A DNA stretch of 64,000 bases from NCBI GenBank assembly GCA_949987565.1, contig OX465118.1:11482384-11546383 (forward strand), written 5' to 3'. Of this stretch, positions 47,291-60,819 are shown one piece after another (positions within the stretch are counted from its first letter, which is position 1; each line of letters begins with the position of its first letter). Under the pieces are notes generated by a model, which was not told the origin of the DNA, searched no databases, and saw only the letters and a list, made by a program, of their open reading frames with translations. This DNA comes from Luidia sarsii. Its lineage: Eukaryota; Echinodermata; Asteroidea; Paxillosida; Luidiidae. Both the position numbers and the translations under genes were made by a program.

Positions 47291-47690
47291 ATACAAAAAA
47301 AAACCTGTTGCAAACTGCTCACTGACTGAAATGACCTGCAATACATGAATCTCAAAAGTTAGATGACCAAAAGTTAGATGACCTTTCTCAAAGGTCCTGC
47401 TAGGATCGAAAGGTCAGGCCCTCTAACTTTTGAGAATGAAATCATAGAGTAATCCCACGGAGGCTTATCTGCTAATGCTGTATACCACACTCCTCGTGGA
47501 GATGATTAAATTGTCCAATTCCTCCAAAGCAATAGTACCGGTCGTACAATAGATACCAACAGATAATGTTCCGTACAAACATTATCACGTTTTTCCTTTA
47601 AAGAGAATGAAAATCAAAAATCGGGTACATTGATGAAACCATCAAAACATGTCTCAATGCTTCAGCCACCACGTCATGTTGCGAATGCTT

Positions 47691-47883
47691 AAGGCCTCTT
47701 GTCAAAAAGATCATCGGTTGGGTATCAGATGATTTGACCCGTCCGATGTCGTTTACACCGGATAGCCATCTTGTATTTTTCACCCCAGAGTCCAGAACAA
47801 TCGGCTTTCTACCGGGGGAAAATGTATCGGTCGGATGAATTCAACCGGCACTCAAACGATGATCTTTTTGACAAGAGGCCTAA
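47691..47883. mobile_element. Inverted-repeat element, family F
   Basis: Clean copy: aggcctcttgtcaaaaagat at the left and atctttttgacaagaggcct at the right. About 190 bp long. Confidence 0.8.
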
Positions 47884-48590
47884 ATTATAATGGTGCAGCC
47901 ATTTTTTTCACGAACATATTGAAGCATCAACTCACCTTGTTCAGCCACAGACTCAACTCTAATCATAATGCCTTATATAAAAACCAGCCGTTGTCTCTTG
48001 AGACTCTTACCTAAATTCAGTGCACGCCAAACAGCGGGGAAGTCCAACTCGCCAAGGCGTTGCCGAACCAGCCGAACACGAATGGTGGTCGCTCCAGCAT
48101 TCGTCATACACCGCTTGATACCAGGGAGGAAGGTGTATATTCTGTGTACCGGTACTAAACTAACTATACCCACTGTCCGCTGCTGCAGTCACTTCCCCCA
48201 AACACCAGGCCAACCGGATCCAGAGGTCGACACGCTCATATCAAAACCATCTCTACACATACTGATTACTGAGTAGCGTGCATATTATGGACGGCAGTGA
48301 GGGAGCTTGCAGAACAATCCGGTATACGAGTCGACATCACGCGCCTATCTCCTCGGGTGTGTTTGGTCAAAGTACACGGTCGAACGCTGTAAAACACGCA
48401 ACGCATACAACGGTGCAATAAATGAAAGAAAAAAAACTGCAACTCGTTAATGAACAACCCAGAATTTGAAAGTCAATACTGGGTATAGCGGACGCAAATG
48501 AGGTTGACACTGATGCCATCACCTGTGGTACACCGGCCGGGAATAGGTGAGAAACGTGACGAGCTGCTCTGAGGCGTGTGTGGCCGTCTC

Positions 48591-48604
48591 GTTGCCATGA
48601 GAAC
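48591..48604. promoter_or_regulatory. X-box-like (RFX) motif
   Basis: GTTGCCATGAGAAC fits the RFX consensus RYYNYY-N(1-3)-RRNRAC. It lies in a CpG-richer stretch upstream of the tetraspanin. A second match, GTTGCTATGGAGAC, is at 49059-49072. Chance matches are possible. Confidence 0.35.
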
Positions 48605-49253
48605 GGTCGGTAAGCATAAAGGCCTTGGGGATAAAACAGGGTCGAAACGATGGAACGAGACAAACAAAGACTGGAGACGCTCATCCGCCTTGCATACTTA
48701 ATGAGCCGGGGGTTAAAGGGTCACGTCTGGAGCGATTTATTGAAGGGAAACTCCCCTTTGTTTTTTAGCCTTTATCAATAGGCCCTCTACGCCATAACCT
48801 TTGAGCTACATGTTTATTGTGTGACTATTTGTGGACGTAAAATTTGCAATCCAGAGAAATAACTCTTCAGGTCTTTATCTATAGTATTTACACACTGCAC
48901 GATATTTCATCAGGATTATGCTGATAAGGAGACCGCGTCATTGTTTGCGTGTTGGACATGATATAAAAATAAAACAATCCGCGTTGCCTGTGCGTTCAGC
49001 GTCTCGTGCGCTAGGTTCGCCCCTTTAAACGCGACCCAGTAACGATCCGTGTAATGTGGTTGCTATGGAGACAGACGGCCGGCACGCACGGTACCATTCT
49101 CACTGTTGATCGCGCGCTTCAAATTGGCGGCGTCTTGTTGCCATGACAGCGGCGGGATGCAGTCCGCGCATCGTCGAGCCTGGAGGCTGGTGTGCATGTC
49201 CTAGGCATTGTGTGCTTATGGCGTGCTCATTGATGTGAATAGAGCTGGAGACA

Positions 49254-49380
49254 CTAGCAGCTTGAGAACCTTTTGTTTTTTGGTTGAGCCAAAAAAATCA
49301 ACCTTGCAAAATATGACCTACATTTTGCAAGGTTTGATTGTTTTGCTCAACCCAAAAAACAAAATGGTTCCCAAGCTAGT
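49254..49380. repeat. Long hairpin, about 59-bp arms with 9-base loop
   Basis: The left arm 49254-49312 (actagcagcttgagaacc and following) pairs with 49322-49380 with only a few mismatches around the loop atgacctac. It is not related to the MITE families above. Confidence 0.8.
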
Positions 49381-49500
49381 CTGCCCTAGTCTAGGGTCTA
49401 GAACCTAGACTACGTCTGCCCATCAAAGGTCCTCTTAAATATCAGGATGTAGTTACAATAGCCCAATACATGTCTAGATCATTAGACATCATGAAGATAT

Positions 49501-49740
49501 GTGACCCGGCACAGCATAATGAGGAATAACCCCACTTTTGAGATTTTCAGATTTTCAAATGATGTGAAAGAGTATACCATAAGCTTTCCAATGATATCAA
49601 AATATAATATCCTCTAATTCTTAAAATTTCCGGAAAAAAAATTGATTTGTAATCGCATTGTGAAGATACTTTGACTTCAGGCGTTGTTTACTCAAAAAGT
49701 GTTTTTGTGGGATATTTCTCATGTCGTTGTGCCGGGTCAC
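49501..49740. mobile_element. MITE, family A
   Basis: Family A ends with ATAT duplications. It is followed within 50 bp by a family B copy. Confidence 0.85.
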
Positions 49741-49787
49741 ATATGGACGGTTGTCTTCCTTAGCAGGGGTGGAATTTCTTGCGTGTT

Positions 49788-50172
49788 TAAAGGCCCTATA
49801 CAACATATTGGTAATGGTCAAAAGATTGCCACAGTTTGTGTTTTATTTAAACCATAATTATAAAACATTCCAAAAAACAATGCTACGAAGGTTTTAGCTC
49901 AAAATGGTAATCTGGGAAAGTAGAAAAAAGCAAAAGAAATCGTCATGGTTGACGCACCGGCCTGTAGTACTAAGAAATAGTTTATTACTCACGAGTAATA
50001 AATTATTTGTCGATGTTTGAGTGAAAATTTCTCGAGAAGTACAGCATCCCATCAGACCCTAAGATTTCAACATGAGGATTATATCATGACCATCTACAAA
50101 CTGTGTAAATTACAAGGAAATCTGGGGACATGGATGTTTTCCGATCTTCCCAATGTTGTATTGGGCCTTTAA
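49788..50172. mobile_element. MITE, family B
   Basis: Full-length copy with the central palindrome tactcacgagtaataa and both ends preserved. Confidence 0.8.
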
Positions 50173-51367
50173 GCAGATAATTATTCACACTCTCTATGAT
50201 ATTATACAGGGGTGTCGTCTCTGTTTGGTAATTTATTCATGCATTCATTTTTTTTTCAGAAGTCATTGCCATTCCCGTCGTCGTTGTCCTTGTATTCGTC
50301 ACCACCGTCGTTGACATAGTATCACCACCCACATCAGCGTGGCACTTGTTCGGGCGTTATTAACTACCTGGCCAGTTTGGACGATAGAGGGGGCTATAAT
50401 ATAAAAACGCTTGACCGATTGTATCTAGATACGGGTGACGTAAATCCCTATCTTAATCCACCCAAATATAATCCCGGTTCTAATCAATTTACGCGATCAT
50501 ATTGTTGGCTTCTTGAAGACAGATATATACAAGGGAAGACAAATATATGGCACATTGTCTATTCGAAGTCGGTCTTACAGACGAATACCAATTCAAGCCT
50601 TCCTCCATGCTACAAGTATAGAACCGACACTGGTTTTCGACTGGGTGCATTGGCTACGGCTTCATAGTGCGCACGAGTCTATGGAAGCCGCTGCAAAGCG
50701 GCTGCAGCCACTTCCCGTAGACCTGCGTGTTCACTTCCGGTCTCAGCCAGTGAACTTGGCCACGTGGCTTTTGTCCTGCTGCAGTAAAACGCATCCCGCC
50801 TCACGTACGAGTTGGAGGGGGGGTTTGGGTTCGAAGTGTCACGCGCGCAGATACCCGGATGTTAAAATTTCGGTTAAGAGTTAACATCCCCTCCCCTTAC
50901 CCCCTCCCCCTCCTCCCCACCCCCTACACACATCCTCTCAGCACCCCCCTATCAAACCGCAGGAGCCTAAGACCTATGACCGAGACAGAAGCCCCTCCCT
51001 TGTTTCCCCTCCAAGGCCGATTGGGAATGACAAGTTTAATAAGCTCGCACATTTTTGGCTGCGAACTCATTACGTGCCGGCGTTCCAGATCCTAAATTTC
51101 AACGCCTGACGAGGGTCGTTAAATCAACTTGCACAAGAGTTCAAAAATAGCCGGAGAAAAAAAAAATTAGGTGGGGCCAGTATGGCCTCGCTCTTGAGAC
51201 GAGGAGTTTTACACGGACAATAAAATCTGACTTTTGTGTCTTCGAGAAAGGTCCTGCTCGGATCGAAAAATCAGGTTCATAACCATTTTTAGACGGAAAA
51301 TATTAATTTATGAGGATGAAGTACAAACTGTTGCAAACTGCTCACTGACTAAAACGACCAACAATAT

Positions 51368-51617
51368 GTGACCCGGCACAGCATAATGAGAAATAACCCC
51401 ACTTTTGAGATTTTTAGGTTTTCTAATCATGTGAAAGAGTATACCATTAGCTTTCAAATGATATCAAAATATAATATCCTCTAATACTTAAAATTTCCGA
51501 AAATACCAAAAAAGAAAATTTATTTGTAATCGAATTGTGAAAATACTTTAACTTCAGGCGTTGTTTACTCAAAAAGTGTTTTGGTGGGATATTCTTCATG
51601 TCGTTGTGCCAGGTCAC
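51368..51617. mobile_element. MITE, family A
   Basis: Family A copy with ATAT flanks. An FB1 hairpin lies directly after it (51640-51735). Confidence 0.85.
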
Positions 51618-51639
51618 ATATATGAATTTCAAAAGTTAG

Positions 51640-51735
51640 AGGGCCTGCGTATGACGTTTCGATCCTAGCAGGACCTTTCTCAAAGGCCTTTGAGAAAGGT
51701 CCTGCTAGGATCGAAACGTCAGGCCCCTTATCTTT
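51640..51735. repeat. FB1 foldback, complete
   Basis: gacgtttcgatcctagcagg plus acctttctcaaagg is followed by its exact inverse complement. Complete foldbacks of the same type lie at 54685-54780 and 61670-61770. Confidence 0.8.
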
Positions 51736-52747
51736 TGAGATTCATGAGGATAGCAAAGTAAAAAAAAAAAAAACGACCGGGATTTGAACCCAAGACCTCT
51801 GGCTGAGTATAGCTTTGATTTGATCATCTTTGAACGTAGCAGGCAGTACACAGTCTATAAGCACTGTTTGGTTTTCGTTAACGAAGCTAAATTGCTCCGT
51901 TGCAAAGATAGGCCTATTCATATGCTTGATGATCTGCGTGTCAGACTTGCGCAGGAGTGATGCACGCTGCTCAAGTCTGAGTGACAGAGGTAACACCTTT
52001 CCTTTCCCTAAACCGGGTTTCCTTTAAGCCAAGGATCCGTCACCTGCCACTAGTACTTGCCTGCCCAGGTAGATGTTGATGACATCATCCTGAGTGCCTC
52101 TCCCAACCCCGGACCTCCCCCCCCCCATCCACACCCCTCTCTCCCCTCCCACTTTCTCCTCCATCAACTTCCTTCTCTCTCTCTCTCTCTCTTACTTCCT
52201 ATCCTCTTCAATAAACTGCATTCCGCCTTTCCCTGAATATCCACCTTTGACATTCTGCCTTTTAGATAGGTCCTCTGATGATTCGAACGTCGGAGTCTCT
52301 AAATCATTGTCAAAATGCTAAAAAAAAATCATACTGCTCTTTTTTTTAAGGGTTGATGATCATTCTAATCTGGTCCAAGGCACCACTTACTTCAACTACT
52401 TCATCGGAGCATTCAACTCCGCTGTGAACCTCTCCCTTTCTCCCCCTCGTACTTCGAAGAAAGAAAAAAAAACTGCTTACTAATAGCTGCCAGATCTGAG
52501 CTGGGTAAATGTGCGGAAACAATGGGCGTCTATGCAGAATCCCCTAATATGCACGAGCCGTTAGCGCTGAGGGACCACGGGGAGAGGGGGAGAGGGGGGG
52601 TGGCGGCTTGAGCCGATTTGTCAAAAGTTGCTGGCCTGCTGGCTGGTGCTTCTTCGTGCAGGCGACGCTGCCAGCAGGCAGCGTGACAGACTGACAGTCA
52701 GGCCCAGAGTCGGGTCTAGACATGGTGTCTCCGCCCGCTCAGCGCGG

Positions 52748-52755
52748 TATAAAAG
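52748..52755 (+). promoter_or_regulatory. TATA box of the secreted-precursor gene
   Basis: TATAAAAG in a GC-rich context (gcgcggTATAAAAGGGAG), about 600 bases before the start codon at 53348. Transcription would begin near 52778, giving a leader of about 570 bases. Confidence 0.6.
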
Positions 52756-53347
52756 GGAGCCCAATTAAGCGGAAAGGCAGTCGTAATGGGCGAAGGGTTT
52801 GTGCACGCCAGCGATACACGCCCCCCAACCACCACCGACACCACCACCACCCTAGCCATCAGCAACATCGCAGGAACAGCATCACCCGACGGCCAGCTGA
52901 GGGAGTGCTGCTGAGAGACTAGAGAGAGGACTACGAGTTCCTGGCCGGTTTGGAGAGAGAGAGGGGGAGAGAAGCGCCTTGAACGCCGCCCCCCAGTATG
53001 ACGGGGAGCTTCTACCGTTCGGTCCCACGATCCTCGTCAGCATCTTCGGTCTGACTTCCGAGTCCCCCCCCCCCATTCAGCGCCCCGTCCTCCAGGACTC
53101 GCCCCTTCACTCGTGATTCTTGCAGCGGTGTATCGACGCGTTCGTCGGTGCCCGCTCTTCCAGCCGACACGCCGACAGTTACGGGCGACGAACCAGAAGC
53201 AAACGAGTAAACTCCCCCCTTGTTTCCGGAAGTTATAAACAGATCTGGAATCATATTATACTGGAATACGGTTGACGAGGGGGAAGTGGTGCTACACAAC
53301 ACAGGACGCTGGATTTAACTTTTGAGGACCGAGTCTTGGAGAGCACA

Positions 53348-56300
53348 ATGTGGTCCAATAGAGGGACAGCTTGTTGTCTCATCTATACAGCATTCATCTG
53401 CCTTCTTACGAGACAAGGTAGGTACACTTCTCAAGCCATCTTACAAGTACCATCAACGAACCCTCGCTATTCTACGCCGTTCCTTTTCAAAGCGGCCACC
53501 ATGCCGACTATTGTCAGGCGACCGTTCAATACAATAGACGGATTTTCTGCCGGTGGTTATTTATTTTTTCCCCTGTTAGTCTTCATGGAATCCCAGAAGA
53601 CAGGCGGGTTCTTTATCTGGCGACTGGCTCCATCACTCGTCACAAAGACTCGGCAAGGAGTACGACTTCAATCACGGGTATACCTCCCTAGCTTCTTAAA
53701 CAGGCCACCAAGTTGTGCTCATTACAAAGACTTACCGTGTTGCGCAGTTTGTTACATATAATCATGTAGGCCTACGGTACACCATTTTTTGTTTTAAATA
53801 AATATTGGAAAAACTGACTGGAAACTTTTGAGCTTTTATTCCGGTCCAGTCCAAATTGTCTTTGCCATTGTTCAATTTGTTCAAGCTACCCCATCCCGGC
53901 AAAGACTAGTTGACTATTTGGGAAGGTCACCATCTAAGGGCTCAGATGGGAAGAGCACTGGTACGCAAAACCAGAGGTCTCGGGTTCAAGTTCCAGTCAG
54001 TGCAAGTTTCCTTTGCAATTTTTTTGGATAAATGACTGAACATTCCAGAATGTATCGATCTTATTGCAAATTAGTGTGAAACTATTTTTAAATTTTTCGC
54101 AAGAATTGTATAATTTTAGCAGAAATAAAAAGTTTTTTTTTTTTAAGTTTCAAGTCATTCCAGTTAAAAAGCAGTCTGCAGGAATGTTTTTATCGCTCGA
54201 TCTTTCTCCTTCTCTCGGGTGGACCTCGGGGGAAGAGAGAGGCGTTTGGGGTTGACTTTTAGATAACTTCCCTTGAAGCAATAACCTATAGACGCCAGCA
54301 TCAAAGCCACTTAATTTCCTTTCCCTATCGGTGTTGGCACGTTGCTTAACGTGGAATTTCCGGACCAAAGACACGCTGGGGTCGTGTAGATTATGTCAGG
54401 CAAGCTGATATACCCACAGTACAGAGCGGGTTTCACCAGGAACAATCGTCATTACAGCTTCGATTTTGTCCAATTCTGTCCCGCGTATTCATTAGCCATA
54501 ACTTCATGACAGTTTGTAGATTATTGTCTACTATTGTTACTGTTCGTTTTTGCAACTGTGTCTATTTGTTTTGTTCAATAGGGCTAGAATTTACAGTGCA
54601 AAACGTACCATGGGGAAAAAACTATACAAGTGATTTGAATTCTACTCGTTTGTATCAGTATATAATTATGTATATATCTCAAAATTTAGTGGGTCTGACG
54701 TTTTGATCCTAGCAGGACCTTTCTTTGCCTTGGAGAAAGGTCCTTCTACTATCGAAACGTCAGGCCCACTAGATTTTGAGATTTTCATTTTGGGTAATTT
54801 TAGTCAGTAAGTAGTTTGCAACATTTTTGTATAATTATCATCATTATTTATATGCATAGTATAATAGAACCTTTTGCAAATGGACCAATATCGAATCTTG
54901 TAACTTTACCACATGACATGTTTTTGGTTTGACATTGTAATTTGATTGGCTGATTTTGTATAAAGTAAAAAGAACCGTTCTTCTCTTCACGTACAGCCAT
55001 GATAGACTCCAAAAAAAAAATAGTGTCCTAGCTGGAGTTTTTCGTTTATGATCAGTTAAACTTCCTGTGAAATTGTTCCAGTTAAATGTTTCGATGAAAA
55101 TGACGATCCTTCGTTCTTCTCTCATCTCATCCAGTTGGCGCATCGCCAAAACCACTGAGAGATTTAGCGGGAACGAGCCTATCGGACGGAGGCTCCCCGA
55201 CCGCCGATAGTCACGCCTCCAGACGCTCCGAGCACGGAAGCACGGACTCTGATTGGCCAGTCGGCAAAATGGCGGACGCTGATTCGTCGAGCGCGCCGAC
55301 CGACGAATCCAGCGCGACCCACGAGGCGACCTCTCGCTCCAAGTGCTGCTACCGCCAGAGGAAATACCAAACCATCGGCTTCGGTGAGTGACGTCAGAAT
55401 GACGTGTAGACAACGACCTGCGATCAATTTTCACACAGCTGCTTGAGCCTTAAGTCCTCTACTCATAACTATGAGAATACATTTTTGGTTCAAACAATAT
55501 TGCCAGCTATACCTCAAGTCATGCTATTATTTTTTGGTTGACTTTCAAATTTGCAATCAGCCGTTGGGTGCTTAGCATGAAATACAAGTGGAACTTAATT
55601 AAGCGAGGATTTTGCTGCTTAAGAAAATAAATGACTATGAAATTGGGCCCCGATAATTATGAAGACCGAGGTGGCGACGTTTTTGGCTTTATTAGCCTTT
55701 TTTAAACTTTCCAACCTTTTTAGAAATGTCCTGCTAAGACTGGAATCTCGGGGCTTCCACCCTGCTTCATCCAATTAATTTAATCTAATTAAAAAAATCG
55801 TTGGATTTCCGTGCCGCAGTGATGCATTGAATCGCCGTCCAAACCATTTAGAACCGATCCCTGGGCGCGGGACGGCCCGGCCCGCGGGTTTAACGAGCGC
55901 AGCAAATTGCGGCTTAAACTCACTTCCCTTTCAAAGCGACCCGCCCGATTGTCTCCGATTTATGGGCCAATAAAACAAACGAGCCGACAACCCACTCGTG
56001 CCTCCGCGATGAAGAAGGCTGAAGACGTCCTTCGAAGGGAATTCACTGGAGAATCGTCAGCCCCGCGAGACTTGCTTGATCGATCCTGAGCGGCCGAAGG
56101 TCTTTGGCAAACCCCTGACGGGCACGGCCCCTTGCTTGGGCTTCGTCCACGTCGCCCACAAAACCCCGAGAATGAAAATTTCATGCTTCTTCGCAACGCT
56201 CATACGCATGAAAAGCAGTTTTGTTTTATACTACGAAGGAACTAAATGAAACATGGATACACATGATATTATATGCAGTTATTAATTTATTCAGACAGCA

Positions 56301-58991
56301 TGGGAGGTAGACTGCATGCACAATGATGCATGCTTCGTCCACGTCGCCCACAAAACCCCGAGAATACAAAGGTTGTGATCTGCCGCTTAAAGGCATATAC
56401 AACATTGGTAAAGGTAAAAAGATTGCCACAGTTTGTGTGTCAAAGTCAAACCATTAAACATTCCAAACAAGAAATCCTGCGAAGGTTTTAGCTCAGATAG
56501 TAATCTGAGAAAGTAGAAAAAGATGCCGTCACGGTTTTCTCACCGTTCTGTAGTGTAAGACATATTGTTTTACTCGCGAGTAATAAACTATTTGTCGATG
56601 TTTGAGTGAAGATTTCTCGAGAAATACAGCACCCCAGACCGTAAGATTTCAACATGAGGATTATATCATGACCATCTACACACTGTGTAAATTACAAGGA
56701 AATATGTGGACATCGATGTTTTCCAATCTTCCCAATGTTGTATTGGGCCTTTAATGTTGAACCTTTGTCGAACTATTCAGTATTTGCATAGAGAGTGTGG
56801 CCATCTGCTCTTTCTTTGATACATGTGACATTATGATTGGCTAGCCTAAGCCCGAGCCACATCCCAAACCTTCATCTCGACAGGACCTAGGTGTCCATCA
56901 GCCTCCAAATCCCTCCACTCCGTTCCTTTGGCGCCCTCAATCATCTCCTCTCATCTCGCTCGACTCAAGGCCTCTGCAAATCGCAATCTCCCCATCCCGC
57001 ATTTTCGCAGCACCGCCTCGAAAAGCGCCCTCACGCAGCCAAAACCGCTCATTATTTTTTGGGGGGCTGCTTAATATCAAAGGCGTAGCGTGTCGTAATG
57101 TCAAAGGTATACATGCTGAGATTATATATACTGCTTCGTGTGGGTGTTGTGTTTTATCTTACTTCGGAGTGAACAAACCTTAAGGGAACCATGGCCAACT
57201 CAATCGGTATAGGTCAACGCAAGGTGATGAGTTTGTCTGCTGTTGTTCACGGAGTTCACTCGCCAGTTTTGCTTTCTAATCCAAACCCAGAGCCCAAAAC
57301 TGGTTTAATTGTTCCCCTGTGCGACGCTACTAGGCGCTAGTGTATTCCAACCCATCGTAAGTTTTACGGTCACCAACTGCCACGGGAGGAGAATGAGAGC
57401 GCACGGCATTCTGATCAATTTATTTTGGGGAGAGGAATTCCTTCGGTTACGAGACTCCGGGGGGATACTGGCCCTGAAATTAATGATGGGTGTCGATTAC
57501 TTTCTAAGCAGGTGAACGGTTGTAAACTCTGCCTCGCAACCTTGCCCTACAAATTACTCCCTTCAATGCATTTATACGAATGCAACACACGAGTCTGTAT
57601 CGCTTTTGATAGTTTGTACGAAGTTAAAGTTGAAAGGAATGTGGGGTTGACTTCATGTGCAGAATTCGATGTTCTGTAACACGATACTACTCTGACATGC
57701 TCTCTCGACCGCCTCTGTGCGTATTACCAATACGCGTGGTTCACATACTTTCGTTGGACTTCCCCTGCTTTGCTCATCGGAGGCGGCACCATATAGAAGT
57801 CTCTATCGAATGTCAAGACTGTAAACCAGCGTCCGATATTAGGCTCTCATAAAACTCATCATGGGCCGTGTATTAGGTACAGCAAGGGAAAACAATTTCA
57901 CGAGACGATCTGCAAGGGAAGCAAGGGTGGTGGGTGACTCTCGAGTGGTTTTTCCATTCGGACCAGAGGACTGTTTTCTTCGAGAGATACATATTCTGCA
58001 TTGTTGCCCTATACGCGGAGTATATATGCCCTAGACTGTGAAAGAAAGAGAACTTTAGAAATGGTTGAGGGTTGGCAGGGCCGTGTTCGTGGGGCGAATA
58101 GCTCGGCACAAACATCTTAACCTTTTTGAGTGAATTGTTTGTCCGTTCGATCAGTCCATACTCTGCAGCGTGAGCAACGCTGGGATGAAATCACGAGGGT
58201 AACACCTGGGGAATCGCGTCGGATTAATTTGCCTCTCGCTCTTGAGCCGTCATCGAAGCAAACTAAAACCCAAAAGCATTATCTCACCACCCACCCATCT
58301 AACCTAACCTCTCCACAGTATATCACAGAGGAGTTCCATGGGAGAAAACGAAACTTGCAAATAGACTCAGAAATGAAATGCAATAAAACTTAGGAAAGAA
58401 ATGACAGAGGCACGAGCTCAAACCCAAAGCCCAATAAAACGACTCAAAAGGAGAACAAACATCTGTGATGGTCACACGTCCTCGTAAAAATATAACCTGA
58501 AGTAAAAAAAAGAAGAAGCAATACTCGGCCATTTCAAATCGCATAAATTGTTGATGAAATCACCCTGTAGGCCAACTATCTCAATACGCTGTCCGTGCAA
58601 ATAGATAGGCCTATCTCAAACAAACAACTTTATTTCAGACGTATTCCACATATCACGCGTTGGCCATTTTCACTCAGTCTTGTTACATTTCTTGCACTAT
58701 CTCTCTCTCTCCCCTCTCTTTCTCTGTCTCTCTCCTCCTCCCTCTCTCTCCCTCTCTCTCTCTCTTCCCCTCTCTCTCCCACCTCTCTTTCTCTCTCCCC
58801 TCTCTCTCCCATCACCTCTCTCTTTCTCTGTCTCTCTCCTCCTCCCTCTCTCCCTCTCCATCTCTCCCTCTCTCCCTCTCTATCTCTCTCCCCCCCTCTC
58901 TCTCTCTTCCACTCTCTCTCCACCCCCTTTTTCTCACCCCCTCTCACTCACGCTCTCTCTCTCTCCCTCTCTCTCTCTCCCTCTCTCTCCA

Positions 58992-59034
<43 letters not shown>

Positions 59035-59081
59035 CTCCTCTCTCTCTCTCCCTCTCCCTCCCTCTCCATCCCCCCCTCTCC

Positions 59082-59151
<70 letters not shown>

Positions 59152-59161
59152 CCTCTCTCTC

Positions 59162-59192
<31 letters not shown>

Positions 59193-59301
59193 CACCCTCT
59201 CCATCCCTCTCTCTCTCCCCCCCTCTCCATCTCTCTCTCTCTCCCCTCTCTCTCTTCCACTCTCTCTCTCTCACCACCCCCTTTTTCTCACCCCCTCTCC
59301 A

Positions 59302-59363
<62 letters not shown>

Positions 59364-60787
59364 TCTCACCCTCTCTCACTCTCTCTCTCTCTCTTTTCTT
59401 CACAGACACAGCAGCCAGGAAGCCGATGAAGAAAGACGTCGGGAGATGTCGGCGCACCTACGTGGACGAGTCCCCCCGCACCGGTCCCTCCACCACGCCC
59501 AAGGACCTCGTCAGGAGACGCAGGCGACAGGGACCAGGCCAACCGGTGGGTATATAGACCCGGCAAAGATCCCTCACTTCCGTCCCGCCCAAAAAACATC
59601 TTCACCCTAAACTCCAAAACCGTTATACGCGGAGTGCTCCCATTCCTGTAACCTTCGTTCTCGATCACGAATGACAAGAAAGGAACCATGATTGTATGAA
59701 CTACAAACGTTAGTCGTTCTGCCGATTTCTCCCAATGCTCGCCGTTGTACGGTGTGACAACAGGCCTGTGTTTTTGTGTCAAGGCCCCCAACTCACAAAG
59801 TCACAGAATGATTTCAAAATAGAAGTTCACGAACAAGAGAGAGTCTACAGATTCTATTTCCGCCAAACAAACTACTGCGTATAGACCGTGCGACACCCCA
59901 TCGCGAAAATTGTGGGTATCGGACAGAATAAGAAAAAAACAAAGTCGTGCTATTGTTGTCCAGATCCAAGGTCCCCCCCCCAAAAAAAAAAAACATGTTG
60001 TGAAAGTTCTTTCTCAACCTACTCCTCTTGGGGTCTCACCTCGATGGGTCGTTAGCCCCTACATTCCCCTCCCTGCCACAAAGAATCGACGTTCACAAGG
60101 ATGGCCCCAAAATGGCACAGCGAGATACCAATCCCCAAACAACAGTTGGAATTCAATAAAAAAAAAACCTAACCCGGCCCACACCCACCAACTCCCCATC
60201 CCTCCTCCTAGTCTTTCAAATCTGATAAGATTGACGTCTGCCTTCACTGGTATCAGCAGGGTGCTTTATTGGATTTTCTCTCAGAAAATGCACTCTCCGT
60301 AATCCACTCGATGAAGTGCTGGTGCTTTTATCCATGACTCTCCCCTCCCTCTCTCTCACCCTCTCCACCCCTCCCTGTCTCCCCCCTCTCTCTCTCACCC
60401 TCTCGACCCCCTCTCTGTCTCCCTCCCTCTCTCTCTCTTTCTCTCTCCCTCCCCTCTCCATCTCCCTCCCTCCCCATCTCTCTCTCTCAACCTACCTCTC
60501 CCTCTCTCAACCTCTCTCAACCTCTCTCAACCTCTCTCAACCTCTCTCAACCTCTCTCAACCTCTCTCAACCTCTCTCAACTTCTCTCAACCTCTCTCAA
60601 CCTCTCTCAACCTCTCTCAACTTCTCTCAACCTCTCTCAACCTCTCTCAACCTCTCTCTCCCTCCTTTTCTATCTCCCTCCCCTTTCCCTCTCTCTCCCC
60701 TCTCCCTCTCCCTCTCTCTCTCTCCCTCTGTCTCTCCTTCTCTCTTCCTCTTTCTCCCTCCCCCTCTCTCTCCCTCTCTCTCTCTCT

Positions 60788-60819
<32 letters not shown>

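Larger units (their letters stand above)
44780..52560. other. Repeat-rich spacer between divergent tetraspanin and secreted-precursor genes
   Basis: It contains MITEs of families A, B and F, a LINE remnant, a long hairpin and two CpG-richer stretches (about 47960-48720 and 48960-49160) that could hold the tetraspanin promoter and non-coding first exon. No convincing protein-coding exon was found. Confidence 0.45.

Noticed and set aside
47968..48276. 102-codon + frame in a CpG-richer stretch
   Set aside because: No family resemblance, no splice-site support and no upstream promoter. It is more likely promoter or leader DNA of the tetraspanin.
58595..59610. Ser/Leu/Pro-rich open frames of 250-320 codons in three + frames
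   Set aside because: They are translations of the CT repeat. Only the last part of one frame (59406-59545) is a real exon, reached through an acceptor site.
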